From positions 496,001-560,000 of the forward strand of contig NZ_JAGIOP010000002.1 of the NCBI RefSeq assembly GCF_017876775.1: a DNA stretch of 64,000 nt. The letters run 5' to 3'. The notes under the pieces are model-generated. The model was not told the origin of the DNA. It made no database searches and saw only the letters and a program-made list of their open reading frames with translations. Numbering within the stretch: the stretch's first letter is position 1; each line of letters starts with the position of its first letter. The position numbers and the translations under genes are program-made. The stretch comes from Mycolicibacterium lutetiense (GTDB lineage Bacteria; Actinomycetota; Actinomycetes; Mycobacteriales; Mycobacteriaceae). Of this stretch, positions 17,496 to 27,341 are shown in pieces.

Positions 17496-18962
17496 GTGGC
17501 CAGGACCGAAGCTGACCGGTCCGTCTCCCCCGCTCTCCCCGCACCGCGCCCCGCGGGAGTCCTCATCGCCGGCCTGAGCCTGGTGGCCCTCACCGTCGCT
17601 GTCCTGCAGACCGCGGTGGTTCCGATCCTCGGCATCATCGCCAAGCAACTGAACACCTCGTCGGTGGCGGTCAGCTGGGCCGTCACCGCCAACCTGCTGG
17701 CCGCAGCGGCCACGACCCCACTCATCGGGCGCCTCGCCGATCTCTACAGCAAGAAGCGTGTCCTGCTGGGTGTACTGGTGGTCGTGCTGGCGGGTTCCGT
17801 GCTGGCCGCGGTCACCGCGTCGGTACCGCTGCTGATCGCGGCACGCATTCTGCAGGGCGCCTCCTATGCGCTCTATCCGATCAGCATTGCGATCCTGCGC
17901 GAGGAGCTCCCCGAGGATCGATTGGTCAGCGCGATGTCGGTGCTGTCCGGAACCCTGGGATTCGGCGGCGGCGTCGGCCTCGTCGTCACCGGCGTACTGA
18001 TGTCGGGCGACGCCGGGTACCACCGGGTGTTCTGGCTGACCACCGCCTTCACCGCCATCGTCATCGTGGTGGCGATCGTGATCGTGCCCAACCGCAGGCC
18101 CGAGGCGGGAGGGGCGATCGACTGGCTCGGTGCCGCCGGCCTGGCGATCGGGCTGTCGTCGTTGCTGCTGGCGATCACCCAGGGCAACTCGTGGGGATGG
18201 AGTCATCCGGGTACGGTCGGCTTCCTGCTCACCGGGGTGGGCGTGCTGACCGGCTGGTGGTGGTGGGAGCGACGGGCGGCCGATCCCCTGGTGTCGACCA
18301 CGATGCTGGCCCGCAGACCCATTCTGCTCACCAATTTGGCCACGATCCTGGTCGGAATGGGCCTGTACTTCGCCTTTCTCGGTCTCACCCAGTTCGTGCA
18401 GATGTCGCGTGAGATCGCCGGCTACGGATTCGGCGCCACCGTGTTGAAGGCGAGCGTCTACTTCCTCCTTCCTGGAGCTCTCACCGGTTTCCTCGTGGCG
18501 TTGGTCAGTGGCCGCTACATCGACCGGTATGGCGCGCGCCGGGTGCTGGTGGTGGCCGCCGTGGCCGGCATTGCCGGATTCGTCATGCTGGCCGTCGCGC
18601 ACGACCGTCCGTGGCAGGTCGTCCTGGCCGGTGTACTGACCAACGCCTACATCAGCCTCGGATACGGCGCATTGCCCGCGCTCGTGGTCAGTGAGGTGGA
18701 CGCCAGTGAGACGGGCATCGCCACGAGCATGAACGCCATTGCACGAACCATCGGCAGTTCGGTGGCGGCAGCGGTGGTGGCGGTGCTGCTCGGGCATCGG
18801 CTGGTGCCCTCGGAAATCAGCTTCGTGACGATCTTCGTCGCGGGTGCGGTCACCGCGGCACTGGCGATGGCCCTGATCGCGGTATCCCGGGCGCCGGACC
18901 GCCACGGTGACTCCGTGCAGACCCTGTCCGAATCCCGTGCGATGAACCACGAGTGGGGCTGA
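17496..18962 (+). CDS. MFS transporter (DHA2-like drug exporter)
   Basis: 488 residues with GTG at 17496 after GGAG. Many hydrophobic helices are visible, about 14, the number usual for DHA2 exporters. The loop 2-3 motif A (GRLADLYSKKRVLL) is clear near residue 75, and RILQGASYALYPISIAILREELP is the motif B/C region. The role is proton-driven efflux of small molecules; the substrate is unknown. The longer upstream frame overlaps the dehydrogenase gene and is rejected. No regulator is adjacent. Confidence 0.9.
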   Translation: MARTEADRSVSPALPAPRPAGVLIAGLSLVALTVAVLQTAVVPILGIIAKQLNTSSVAVSWAVTANLLAAAATTPLIGRLADLYSKKRVLLGVLVVVLAGSVLAAVTASVPLLIAARILQGASYALYPISIAILREELPEDRLVSAMSVLSGTLGFGGGVGLVVTGVLMSGDAGYHRVFWLTTAFTAIVIVVAIVIVPNRRPEAGGAIDWLGAAGLAIGLSSLLLAITQGNSWGWSHPGTVGFLLTGVGVLTGWWWWERRAADPLVSTTMLARRPILLTNLATILVGMGLYFAFLGLTQFVQMSREIAGYGFGATVLKASVYFLLPGALTGFLVALVSGRYIDRYGARRVLVVAAVAGIAGFVMLAVAHDRPWQVVLAGVLTNAYISLGYGALPALVVSEVDASETGIATSMNAIARTIGSSVAAAVVAVLLGHRLVPSEISFVTIFVAGAVTAALAMALIAVSRAPDRHGDSVQTLSESRAMNHEWG

Positions 18963-19186
18963 TTCGCTCAGTCGCCGGTTTCCTGTCGTGACACCCGCTG
19001 AGCTGCGAGACTTGAGATCAGCCCGTCGCTGTAGCCATCACGCAATGGGATTGCGCCGTCGAAGCCCGTCTAGACGAAGGATTCCATTGTCGAAATGTTA
19101 AATCGTTGCGGAATCACTTGCGAAGGTCGCAGTTATCCGCGATCGTTTACCGACAGCTAGCGCGGCTGTACTGGAGGAGGATTCCG

Positions 19187-20380
19187 CTGACCGGCCCAGA
19201 CATCACCACCGTCGACACGTCGACGCGACCCGACGGCTCGCCACGCATCGGCGCGCCTGTCATCGAGATCGACCACGTCACGAAACGGTTCGGCGACTAC
19301 ACCGCAGTGTCCGAGGCAGACTTCTCCATCGCGTCGGGTGAGTTCTTCTCGATGCTCGGGCCCTCGGGGTGCGGGAAGACCACCACGCTGCGCATGATCG
19401 CCGGATTCGAAAGCCCGACCGAGGGCGCCATCCGACTCGAAGGTGTCGACGTCTCCCGCGTGCCACCGCACAAGCGCAACGTCAACACGGTCTTCCAGCA
19501 CTATGCGCTGTTTCCGCACATGACGGTGTGGGACAACGTTGCCTACGGGCCGCGCAGCATGAAGAAGGACAAAACCGAGATCAAACGCAGCGTCGACGAG
19601 CTGCTGGACATAGTTCGGCTCACCGACTTCGCCAAGCGCAAGCCCAGCCAGCTCTCGGGCGGTCAGCAACAACGGGTGGCGCTGGCCCGTGCCCTGGTCA
19701 ACTACCCGAGCGCACTCCTGCTCGATGAGCCGCTCGGCGCCCTGGATCTCAAGCTGCGGCATGCGATGCAATTCGAACTCAAGCGGATCCAGCGCGAGGT
19801 CGGCATCACGTTCATCTACGTCACTCACGATCAGGAAGAGGCGCTCACGATGAGCGACCGGATCGCGGTGATGAACAACGGAAACGTCGAGCAGATCGGC
19901 AGCCCCACCGAGATATACGACCGCCCGGCGACGGTGTTCGTCGCCAGCTTCATCGGGCAGGCCAACCTGTGGCCCGGCCGCCAGACCGGGCGGGCCAACC
20001 GCGACTTCGTCGAGGTGGAAGTGCTCGGCTCCACGCTCAAGGCCAAGCCCGGCGACACCACCATCGAACCCGGCGGTCACGCGACACTGATGGTCCGCCC
20101 GGAGCGGGTCCGCGTCTCGATGGAGGTTCCCGCCGGGGAGGTGGCCACCGTGCCCGCCACCGTCAAGGACCTGACCTTCCAGGGTCCGGTGCTGCGGCTG
20201 TCTCTTGCCGCACCTGATGATTCGACGATCATCGCCCACGTCGGGCCCGAGCAGGAGCTCCCCCTGCTCCGTCCTGGCGATCAGGTCCACGCGAGTTGGG
20301 CACCGAACGCATCACGGGTGCTCCCGGCCGCGGACATTCCCACCACCGAAGATCTCGAAGAGATGCTCGACGACACGTAG
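19187..20380 (+). CDS. potA: Spermidine/putrescine-type ABC transporter ATPase
   Basis: About 397 residues. Walker [11 protein letters not shown], the [15 protein letters not shown] signature, Walker [12 protein letters not shown] and the His-loop VTHDQEEAL are all present. The C-terminal TOBE/MOP-like extension ([10 protein letters not shown]) is typical of PotA. The frame has no ATG before the conserved region. The only well-placed site is GGAGGAGG at 19173-19180, 6 bases before a CTG at 19187, so a CTG start is proposed; a TTG at 19106 has no ribosome site. It is first in the pot operon. Confidence 0.9.
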   Translation: MTGPDITTVDTSTRPDGSPRIGAPVIEIDHVTKRFGDYTAVSEADFSIASGEFFSMLGPSGCGKTTTLRMIAGFESPTEGAIRLEGVDVSRVPPHKRNVNTVFQHYALFPHMTVWDNVAYGPRSMKKDKTEIKRSVDELLDIVRLTDFAKRKPSQLSGGQQQRVALARALVNYPSALLLDEPLGALDLKLRHAMQFELKRIQREVGITFIYVTHDQEEALTMSDRIAVMNNGNVEQIGSPTEIYDRPATVFVASFIGQANLWPGRQTGRANRDFVEVEVLGSTLKAKPGDTTIEPGGHATLMVRPERVRVSMEVPAGEVATVPATVKDLTFQGPVLRLSLAAPDDSTIIAHVGPEQELPLLRPGDQVHASWAPNASRVLPAADIPTTEDLEEMLDDT

Positions 20381-20442
20381 GTGTGGGCAGCAGTCGCCAG
20401 CCCCTTCATCGACGAAAGCGCCCGAACTCAGAAAGGTCGCCC

Positions 20443-21639
20443 ATGCCCGCTCAATTCGATCCCCAACTTCTCGCCCGGCTCAACGCGAACCGCACGTCGC
20501 GGCGTCGCTTCCTCGGTGGCGGCGCCGCGGCCGCCGCCGCGCTCGCGCTGGGCCCGTCCGTGCTGGCTGCGTGCGGGTCCGGTGGTGGCGGTGGTTCGAC
20601 GGCATCGTCGTCGGCCGCCCCTGACGACGGCTCGCCGGCCAGCGGCGAAGTCCGTATCTCGAACTGGCCGCTGTACATGGCCGACGGTTTCGTCGCAGCG
20701 TTCCAGACCAGGACGGGTCTGACGGTGGACTACAAAGAGGATTTCAACGACAACGAGCAGTGGTTCGCCAAGGTCAAGGAACCGTTGTCCCGCAAGCAGG
20801 ATATCGGCGCCGACCTCGTCGTGCCCACCGAGTTCATGGCGGTCCGGCTCGCCGGACTCAAGTGGCTCAACGAGATTCGTGACTCTCGCGTCCCCAACAA
20901 GAAGAACCTGCGAGAGGACCTTCTCCAGTCGAAGGCCGATCCGGGCCGCAAGTACACCGCGCCGTACATGACCGGCATGGTCGGCCTGGCCTACAACAAG
21001 GCCGTAACCGGACGCGACATCACCAAGATCGATGATCTGTGGGATCCCGCATTCAAGGGCAAGGTCAGCTTGTTGTCCGATGTCCAGGACGGGCTCGGCA
21101 TGATCATGCAGTGGCAGGGAAACTCCGTGGAGGATCCGACCACCGAATCCATCACCAAGGCCGTCGATGCCATCCGTGAACAGAAGGACAAGGGGCAGAT
21201 CCGCCGGTTCACCGGCAATGACTACGCCGATGACCTGGCGGCTGGTAATATCGCTGTCGCCCAGGCATATTCGGGTGACGTGGTGCAGCTGCAGGCAGAT
21301 AATCCGGACCTTCAGTTCATCGTGCCGGAGTCCGGCGGCGACTGGTTCATCGACACCATGGTGCTCCCCTACACGACGCAGAATCAGAAGGCCGCCGAAG
21401 CGTGGATCGACTACGTCTACGACCGAGCGAACTATGCCAAGCTCATCGCGTTCACCCAGTTCGTGCCGGTGCTCTCGGACATGACCGACGAACTCGCCAA
21501 GATCGATCCCAAGTTGGCCGGGAACCCGCTGATCAACCCGCCTGCCGATATTCTCGCCCAGCTCAAGTCCTGGCCGGCCCTGACCGACGAGCAGACTCAG
21601 GAGTTCAACAGTCTCTACGCCGCAGTGACCGGAGGCTGA
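20443..21639 (+). CDS. potD: Spermidine/putrescine-type ABC substrate-binding lipoprotein
   Basis: 398 residues. The N-terminus has a twin-arginine motif (SRRRFLGGG) followed by a lipobox (LAAC), so it is probably folded before export and anchored as a lipoprotein. The remainder follows the PotD plan, beginning with VRISNWPLYM and ending with the helix carrying EFNSLYAAVTGG. It delivers polyamine or a related cation to the PotBC channel. It starts 62 bases after potA and is followed 5 bases later by the permease. Confidence 0.9.
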   Translation: MPAQFDPQLLARLNANRTSRRRFLGGGAAAAAALALGPSVLAACGSGGGGGSTASSSAAPDDGSPASGEVRISNWPLYMADGFVAAFQTRTGLTVDYKEDFNDNEQWFAKVKEPLSRKQDIGADLVVPTEFMAVRLAGLKWLNEIRDSRVPNKKNLREDLLQSKADPGRKYTAPYMTGMVGLAYNKAVTGRDITKIDDLWDPAFKGKVSLLSDVQDGLGMIMQWQGNSVEDPTTESITKAVDAIREQKDKGQIRRFTGNDYADDLAAGNIAVAQAYSGDVVQLQADNPDLQFIVPESGGDWFIDTMVLPYTTQNQKAAEAWIDYVYDRANYAKLIAFTQFVPVLSDMTDELAKIDPKLAGNPLINPPADILAQLKSWPALTDEQTQEFNSLYAAVTGG

Positions 21640-21644
21640 CGCCG

Positions 21645-22520
21645 ATGGCGGGTGCAGCCACCAGTAACCGGCAGCGGAGCAAGGTCGCCCCGTACCTGAT
21701 GATCCTGCCTGCCTTGGTGTATCTCGGGATCTTCTTCGTGGTGCCGTTCATCTCGCTGTCACGTACCTCGTTGTCCACGTCGGGCGGGTCGGTGTACCTT
21801 CCGACACTCGAGTTCGACTGGAACTTCGGCAACTACGCTCATGCGTTCACGACATATCAGGACCAGATCCTGCGGACCTTCGGCTACGCACTGGTAGCGA
21901 CCGTCGTGTGCGCGGCGCTGGCATTCCCGCTGGCGTACGTCATCGCGTTCAAGGCCGGCCGGTACAAGAATCTGATCCTCGGCCTGGTCATCCTGCCGTT
22001 CTTCGTGACGTTCCTGATCCGCACCATCGCCTGGAAGACGATCCTGGCCGACGATGGGTTGGTGGTGAGTGCGCTCGGATCCATCGGGTTGCTGCCGAGT
22101 GAAGGCCGGCTGCTGTCGACGAGCTGGGCTGTGATCGGGGGCCTCACCTACAACTGGATCATCTTCATGATCCTGCCGCTGTACGTGAGCCTGGAGAAGA
22201 TCGATCCCCGCCTGATCGAGGCCTCCAAGGATCTCTACTCGTCGAACACCCGTAGTTTCACCAAAGTCATTCTGCCGCTGTCGATGCCGGGTGTGCTGGC
22301 GGGAAGCATGCTGGTGTTCATTCCCGCCGCCGGTGATTTCATCAACGCCGATTATCTCGGGAGCACTCAGACCACCATGATCGGCAATGTGATCCAGAAG
22401 CAGTTCCTGGTGGTCAAGGACTATCCGGCCGCGGCCGCACTCAGCATGGTGCTGATGGCGATCATCCTGGTCGGAGTGCTGCTCTACACGCGGGCGCTGG
22501 GCACGGAGGATCTGGTATGA
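21645..22520 (+). CDS. potB: Spermidine/putrescine-type ABC permease, first subunit
   Basis: 291 residues with six predicted membrane helices; the first is APYLMILPALVYLGIFFVVPF. The EAA-type coupling loop is seen as LIEASKDLYSSNTRSFTKVILPLSMPGVLAG, which docks on the PotA ATPase. It lies 5 bases after the binding-protein gene, and its stop overlaps the second permease start by ATGA, so the two subunits are translationally coupled. Confidence 0.9.
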   Translation: MAGAATSNRQRSKVAPYLMILPALVYLGIFFVVPFISLSRTSLSTSGGSVYLPTLEFDWNFGNYAHAFTTYQDQILRTFGYALVATVVCAALAFPLAYVIAFKAGRYKNLILGLVILPFFVTFLIRTIAWKTILADDGLVVSALGSIGLLPSEGRLLSTSWAVIGGLTYNWIIFMILPLYVSLEKIDPRLIEASKDLYSSNTRSFTKVILPLSMPGVLAGSMLVFIPAAGDFINADYLGSTQTTMIGNVIQKQFLVVKDYPAAAALSMVLMAIILVGVLLYTRALGTEDLV

Positions 22521-23362
22521 CGTCGACCGCGTTGGCGGACGCCACCAGCCCGGCCGCTTCGAAGGTGGTCAAGGGCTCACCGCGTTGGGGCGACTGGTCC
22601 CTGCGGATCGTTGCCGGTCTGGTTCTGGTGTACCTGTTCGTGCCGATCTTCGTGATCGTGTTGTTCTCGTTCAACAAGCCCGCGGGCAAGTTCAACTACA
22701 CCTGGCAGGGATTCACCCTCGACAACTGGGCGGATCCGTTCAAGTACCCGGCACTGACCGACGCCCTCAAGCTGAGCCTGAACGTCGCGGCGGTATCCAC
22801 CGCAGTCGCCCTGGTGCTCGGCACGCTGGTCGCCATCGCGCTTGTGCGCCAGCGCTTCCGGGGCCAGAAGGCGGTCGACACGTTCCTGGTGCTACCGCTG
22901 ACCGCGCCCGAGGTGGTGATGGGTGCCTCACTGTTGACACTGTTCCTCGACCTCGGCTGGGCGGCCGGCTACACCACGATTCTCATCGCCCACATCGCGT
23001 TCGAGGTGAGCTTCATCGCCATGACGGTCCGGGCCCGGGTGCGTGGGTTCGACTGGACGCTCGAGGACGCGTCGATGGATCTCGGGGCCGGCCCGACCCG
23101 AACGTTCTTCAAAGTGACGCTGCCGCTGATCGTTCCGGGGATCGTGGCCGCGGCGATGTTGTCGTTCGCCTTGTCATTGGACGACTTCATCATCACCTAC
23201 TTCGTCAGCGGCTCGACCGTTACCTATCCCCTCTATGTCAATGCGGCGGTCAAGGCTGCCGTGCCACCGCAGATCAACGTGCTGGCCACGGTGATCCTGG
23301 TGGTCAGCCTGCTGTTACTCGTGGTCGGAACGCTGTACCGGCGCAAGCGCACCGACGTCTGA
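22517..23362 (+). CDS. potC: Spermidine/putrescine-type ABC permease, second subunit
   Basis: 281 residues with six membrane helices and the coupling loop LEDASMDLGAGPTRTFFKVTLPLIVPGIVAA. Together with PotB it forms the channel of the uptake system. It overlaps potB by 4 bases and ends the operon; the next gene converges on it 3 bases away. Confidence 0.9.
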   Translation: MTSTALADATSPAASKVVKGSPRWGDWSLRIVAGLVLVYLFVPIFVIVLFSFNKPAGKFNYTWQGFTLDNWADPFKYPALTDALKLSLNVAAVSTAVALVLGTLVAIALVRQRFRGQKAVDTFLVLPLTAPEVVMGASLLTLFLDLGWAAGYTTILIAHIAFEVSFIAMTVRARVRGFDWTLEDASMDLGAGPTRTFFKVTLPLIVPGIVAAAMLSFALSLDDFIITYFVSGSTVTYPLYVNAAVKAAVPPQINVLATVILVVSLLLLVVGTLYRRKRTDV

Positions 23363-23364
23363 GC

Positions 23365-23721
23365 TCAGGGCGCGTCGAGCTGCACCGTAACGGTCACCCT
23401 GCCCTGCCCGTCGCGGTGGGCGATCGCGCGCCCCGTATGGTCCCTGCCGTCCAGGTTCACCAATGTGAGCGGGCGGCCCTCACCGAGGAAGTTTCGCCAC
23501 CAATTCTTGTTGTCCGGCGCCATCACGTTGATGGTCACCTGCTCGCCCTCGCGCTTCACTGAAACCGGGGTCTCGAACGGTTGACCCGAGCGGCGGCCGG
23601 TGTAACGGATGACCACCACACCGCGGCCGATCCACCGTCCGAGCACCGGAACATGGGTGAGGCCTACGGCTGTCGCGTTGAACCAGCGGACCACTGGGGA
23701 ATTGAAGATTCCACGTGCCAT
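23365..23721 (-). CDS. Deazaflavin (F420)-dependent nitroreductase-family protein
   Basis: 118 residues. The pattern VVVIRYTGRRSGQPFETPVSVKREGEQV and NWWRNFLGEGRPLTL fits the DUF385/DDN split-barrel family that binds F420 or related cofactors and is expanded in mycobacteria. The protein is shorter than Ddn (about 150 residues) and lacks its N-terminal extension. The reaction is unknown. It is leftward between the pot operon and a TetR gene. Confidence 0.75.
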   Translation of the reverse strand: MARGIFNSPVVRWFNATAVGLTHVPVLGRWIGRGVVVIRYTGRRSGQPFETPVSVKREGEQVTINVMAPDNKNWWRNFLGEGRPLTLVNLDGRDHTGRAIAHRDGQGRVTVTVQLDAP

Positions 23722-23766
23722 TGGCGCCAGCGTAGCCCGATCAGCCGACCTCGGGTCGGACCTCGG

Positions 23767-24384
23767 TCACGGGTTGTGAACCTTGGGGACCACGATATTG
23801 GCAAGCACCATGCGAAGGAACGGCCGATAGACCGCCTGCTCGTCCAGCAGGCTGTTGAGGGTGACGCCGTCGTTGGCGGCCAGAATGACCCGGGCGAGAT
23901 CCACCGCCGGGATGCTCAAATGGCCGCCCAGCCGGGCAGCACCTTTGGAGATGTAGTCGGCAAGGGCACGCACCGTCTCCTCCCGCTGCGCGGCCACGCG
24001 CTCGCGCGCTTCGGGATTGCGCAGCAGGAACAGCGTGTACTCGGATCCGAGGACAGCCCGGTCCGGCCCCTCGGCGGCGACCAGGTCCCGCCAGCGGTCA
24101 CCGAGGTCGTCGGCGTCGAGGTCCTCGAGCCGGTGGAACATCGCGATGACGTCGGCGAAGCCGTCGAGGAATTGTTGACGCTGCCGTTCGACCACGGCCA
24201 GGAACAACTCGGCCTTGCTGCCGAAGTGGGAATATATGGCGCCGCGGGTGTAGCCCGCGACCTCGGCGATGTCTTCGAGCGCGGCCCCGTCAAACCCCTT
24301 GCGCGCAAACACCTCCTCGGCAGCGTCCAGCAGGACGTTGCGGGTGTGCTCCAAGCGACGTTGTTTGGTCCAGCGTTCGGCCAT
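23767..24384 (-). CDS. TetR family regulator of the Rieske oxygenase cassette
   Basis: 205 residues. The TetR HTH is EDIAEVAGYTRGAIYSHFGSKAELF at about residues 38-62. The C-terminal domain is variable. It is divergent from the Rieske oxygenase at 24595, and a dyad lies in the AT-rich gap, so it most likely represses the cassette until the substrate or a CoA ester is present. Confidence 0.87.
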   Translation of the reverse strand: MAERWTKQRRLEHTRNVLLDAAEEVFARKGFDGAALEDIAEVAGYTRGAIYSHFGSKAELFLAVVERQRQQFLDGFADVIAMFHRLEDLDADDLGDRWRDLVAAEGPDRAVLGSEYTLFLLRNPEARERVAAQREETVRALADYISKGAARLGGHLSIPAVDLARVILAANDGVTLNSLLDEQAVYRPFLRMVLANIVVPKVHNP

Positions 24385-24477
24385 GGCCCCATCCTGTCAA
24401 ACGTCAGCCAGTCGGCGCGGCGGTGTACCTCCACGTTTGTTGCTGTTCGGACAATCCTTATTCATCATTGTATTGAA

Positions 24478-24493
24478 TATACGTCGATGTATA
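24478..24493. promoter_or_regulatory. Candidate TetR operator upstream of the Rieske oxygenase
   Basis: TATAC and GTATA arms flank a 6-base spacer in an AT-rich patch between the divergent TetR and oxygenase genes. The location and symmetry suit a TetR site overlapping the oxygenase promoter. Confidence 0.45.
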
Positions 24494-24594
24494 GTAGTGA
24501 TCGCAGTCACAACCACTCATTGGTGCCGACGGTCGGGCGTGCCCGGACGTCAGCGGCACCTCACCGCCCACACATCGATTGAGGAGGCCCGCCC

Positions 24595-25947
24595 GTGCCG
24601 ACAGCACGCCCCGGAAACTGGGTCGAGAACGCCACCCGCCTGGACGACATCGAGCCCGATGCTTATCGGATGCAGATCCCCACCAGTCGCTATGTGGCAC
24701 CGGAGTTCGTTGCCCAGGAACGTGATTCGATCTGGAAGAAGGTCTGGCAGGTGGTCGGCCGGGTGGATGAGTTGACCAAGGCCGGCGACTGGAAGCAGTA
24801 CCAGATCTTCGATCAGTCCTACCTCGTTGTGCGCGGCAAGGACGACACCATTCGCGGTTTCGTGAATGCCTGCCGACATCGTGGCAACGTGCTGTGCCGC
24901 GAGGCCAGCGGGAACGCCAAGCGTGGGTTCCTGTGCCAGTACCACCTGTGGTCATACGACCTGGACGGTCGGCTCAAGGGGATGCTGCGGGAGGCGCTGG
25001 CCGGACCGATCGACAAGGACACCCACGGGCTGATCGAGGTCTCGGTGGGTACATTTGCCGGGTTCATCTTCCTCAACCCGGATCCAGACGCTGAACCGTT
25101 GGCCGACTTCATCGGCACGGAGGTCGCAACCTTGCTCGAGCCGTACCACCTCGAAGAGATGGTCACGGTGATGGATGTGACCGAGGCGATCGACTGCAAC
25201 TGGAAGGTCGTCCTCGATGCCTTCCAGGAGGGCTACCACATCGACGGTATCCACCCCCAGCTCCTGCGGGTGATCAATATCGATCCCGCCACGAGCCGCT
25301 ACCGGTTCTTCGATCGGCACAGCGTGTCGATGGCACCGTTCGACGTCGTCGGCGCCACCGGCGAGCAGCAGGTCGACGGCATCATGGACCTGCCCGAGAC
25401 CTTCCCTTCGACGGTCGCGGTACTCCCCCGGTTCCAGGAACTGGTCGCCGAATACCGCAGCGGGGACGGGTCATTGGACTTTCCCGACGGGATCACGGCG
25501 CGCACCCTCCTGCAGAAGGCGACGCGAGACACGTTGACGGGCATGGGCCTTGATGTCAGTGGGCTCACCGACGAGCAGATGAGCGACAACCACGGCTGGG
25601 TGTGGTTTCCGAATTTTTTCATGACCATTCGCGCCGGGGAAGCCACGATCATCATGTCGCTGCCCCACCCCGACGGTGATCCCAATCGGTGCATCTGGCA
25701 TGTCGCCAGCTACATGTGGCTGCCCGACGAGATGAAAGCCGCGTTCACCGCCGAACCGATCGTGGTCGACGAGCCGGGCAGCTACAAGTATTTCGAAGCG
25801 CTCCAACAAGATTACGAGCAGATGCCGCGTCAACAGATCGGTCTGCGCAACACGGCGCTCGAGCACATGGCCCTGGTCAAGGAAGAAGTCGTCATCGCGC
25901 ATTTCCACTCGGTTGTCGACAAGTACCTGCAGACCACGAACGCCTGA
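24595..25947 (+). CDS. Rieske non-heme iron ring-hydroxylating oxygenase, large subunit
   Basis: 450 residues, GTG start with GAGGAGG upstream. The Rieske [2Fe-2S] ligands are visible as CRHRG (about residue 89) and CQYHLWSYDLDG (about residue 110). The catalytic iron histidines lie in the EGYHIDGIHP motif (about residue 215), with the usual bridging aspartate nearby. The likely role is hydroxylation of an aromatic, terpenoid or steroid ring using electrons from a separate reductase, which is not in the cassette. The small partner follows 28 bases later. Confidence 0.92.
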   Translation: MPTARPGNWVENATRLDDIEPDAYRMQIPTSRYVAPEFVAQERDSIWKKVWQVVGRVDELTKAGDWKQYQIFDQSYLVVRGKDDTIRGFVNACRHRGNVLCREASGNAKRGFLCQYHLWSYDLDGRLKGMLREALAGPIDKDTHGLIEVSVGTFAGFIFLNPDPDAEPLADFIGTEVATLLEPYHLEEMVTVMDVTEAIDCNWKVVLDAFQEGYHIDGIHPQLLRVINIDPATSRYRFFDRHSVSMAPFDVVGATGEQQVDGIMDLPETFPSTVAVLPRFQELVAEYRSGDGSLDFPDGITARTLLQKATRDTLTGMGLDVSGLTDEQMSDNHGWVWFPNFFMTIRAGEATIIMSLPHPDGDPNRCIWHVASYMWLPDEMKAAFTAEPIVVDEPGSYKYFEALQQDYEQMPRQQIGLRNTALEHMALVKEEVVIAHFHSVVDKYLQTTNA

Positions 25948-25975
25948 ATCGCCTGAGGAAAGAGGACTTTTACCG

Positions 25976-26440
25976 ATGAAAGCTGTCAGTGATGTGGTCG
26001 GTGAGTACAGCGGCCGACCCAGGGTGGCGCTGGAGTACGCGGTGCGCACCAAGCGCATCGTCGACAGTGCCAAGCAGTCCGGTTTCGGCCAGGAAAGCTG
26101 GGCTCCGCTGGCCGAATTGTTGGCCCTCGACGAGTTCGAGCGGATTGGCAATTTCAAAGAGGTGATGGACTGGCCGCAGTATGTCGAGTTCCTGACCAAC
26201 TGGGCGGTCTCGGCGGAGTGGGACGGGCTGTTCAAACGGGTCAGCGAGGTCGACGGGGTGGTCTTCCTCGAACTCGAAGAGCGTTCGCGGATGGGTGATT
26301 TCGAGTCCGTGGTCAACTCGGTGTCGGTATACGAATTCACCGCCGACGACAAGGTCCGCCATATCGACGTCTACCTTCAGATGGCGCTGCCCGGCATGGA
26401 CATGCTGACCAGCTTTGAAGGAGTTGAGATCTCGGAGTGA
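25976..26440 (+). CDS. NTF2-like small partner of the Rieske oxygenase
   Basis: 154 residues with an ATG behind GAGGAAAGAGG. The pattern (helix, then paired strands such as VVFLELEERSRMGDF and VYEFTADDKVRHIDVYLQ) suits the SnoaL/NTF2 fold used by beta subunits of ring-hydroxylating oxygenases. The sequence is shorter than classical beta subunits (about 170-190), so it may be an accessory isomerase instead. It is in the same operon as the large subunit. Confidence 0.65.
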   Translation: MKAVSDVVGEYSGRPRVALEYAVRTKRIVDSAKQSGFGQESWAPLAELLALDEFERIGNFKEVMDWPQYVEFLTNWAVSAEWDGLFKRVSEVDGVVFLELEERSRMGDFESVVNSVSVYEFTADDKVRHIDVYLQMALPGMDMLTSFEGVEISE

Positions 26441-26478
26441 GTTGCGGTGGGTTGCCCGGTGACCCAGCTGCGAAGCCG

Positions 26479-27297
26479 CTACCGCGGTGCGGTCCTGTTC
26501 GGAAACGGGTCGTTGGAGAAATCGATCTGCACCGCTGGATTGCTGATCGCCGTGATGAGGCCGGTGCCGAATGCCCCGGCACTGTCGTACAGCGTGGAAG
26601 CGCCGACGGCGACGCCATCGGCGGCCCAATGCGAATCGGCCTGGACGCCGATCCACTCGTCGCCGGGCAACCGAGACAGGGCGACGGTCAGGTCACCGTT
26701 GATGTAGCCGACGCCGGCGGTGCCCAGATTGGTGACCAGGCTGGTGCCCTCGGCAGCCATCGCCGCCCGCACGAACGGTGAGTTCTGCTGCCCCTGAACG
26801 ACGGTGATGGTGCGGTTCATGAACCGCTTCCTCGACGCGTTCTGATGCTCGGCGATGGCGCGACTCCAACCGCCTGCGTCACTGCCCATATATGTCTTGC
26901 CCTCCCCGTCGAGGGCGGCAGGCGGTTCGAAGTCCGTTGCGGTGGTCCATTCCTCACCCGCAGGCGGCGCACTCAACCGGTATTGCACCAGCGTCGCACG
27001 TGCCACGGTCACGCCGTCCTGGACCAGCTCACACTCCGAGTTGCGGACCCGCCTGCCGTCACGGATCAACGCCACCTTTGTCGTCGTCGGCAGCCCGCGC
27101 GCGGCCTTGAACAGGTCGACCGTCAACCGGGCCGGCAGAAACTCGGGAAGCCCGAAGGCCGACTCCAACGCCCGTGCCGCCAGGCCGACCAGTGCCGGCC
27201 CGTTGAGATGGTCCTCACCCCAGTGGCTCTGCGCAAAGCGGGTCGGCTGGAATCTGTCCTGCTCGGACTGCACGAAATGGGCGTCAACCTCGGTCAT
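26479..27297 (-). CDS. TesB-like acyl-CoA thioesterase family protein
   Basis: 272 residues. It has the double hot-dog layout of mycobacterial TesB-like proteins: an N-terminal half with HLNGPALVGLAARAL and LTVDLFKAARG, and a C-terminal half with YINGDLTVALSRLPGDEWIGVQ and GLITAISNPAVQIDF. The likely activity is hydrolysis of an acyl-CoA, or binding of one. It is convergent with the oxygenase pair and probably belongs to the same catabolic cassette. Confidence 0.75.
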   Translation of the reverse strand: MTEVDAHFVQSEQDRFQPTRFAQSHWGEDHLNGPALVGLAARALESAFGLPEFLPARLTVDLFKAARGLPTTTKVALIRDGRRVRNSECELVQDGVTVARATLVQYRLSAPPAGEEWTTATDFEPPAALDGEGKTYMGSDAGGWSRAIAEHQNASRKRFMNRTITVVQGQQNSPFVRAAMAAEGTSLVTNLGTAGVGYINGDLTVALSRLPGDEWIGVQADSHWAADGVAVGASTLYDSAGAFGTGLITAISNPAVQIDFSNDPFPNRTAPR

Positions 27298-27341
27298 CGG
27301 CGAATCGTCGCATATGGGCTAACTAAATCTGTCAGCGGGGA

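Noticed and set aside
15839..17725. Minus-strand open frame of 628 codons
   Set aside because: It covers three well-supported plus-strand genes (hydrolase, dehydrogenase, MFS) and is a GC-rich antisense shadow.
17478..18950. Minus-strand open frame of 490 codons
   Set aside because: It is antisense to the MFS transporter; the His/Gln/Arg-rich translation has no motif.
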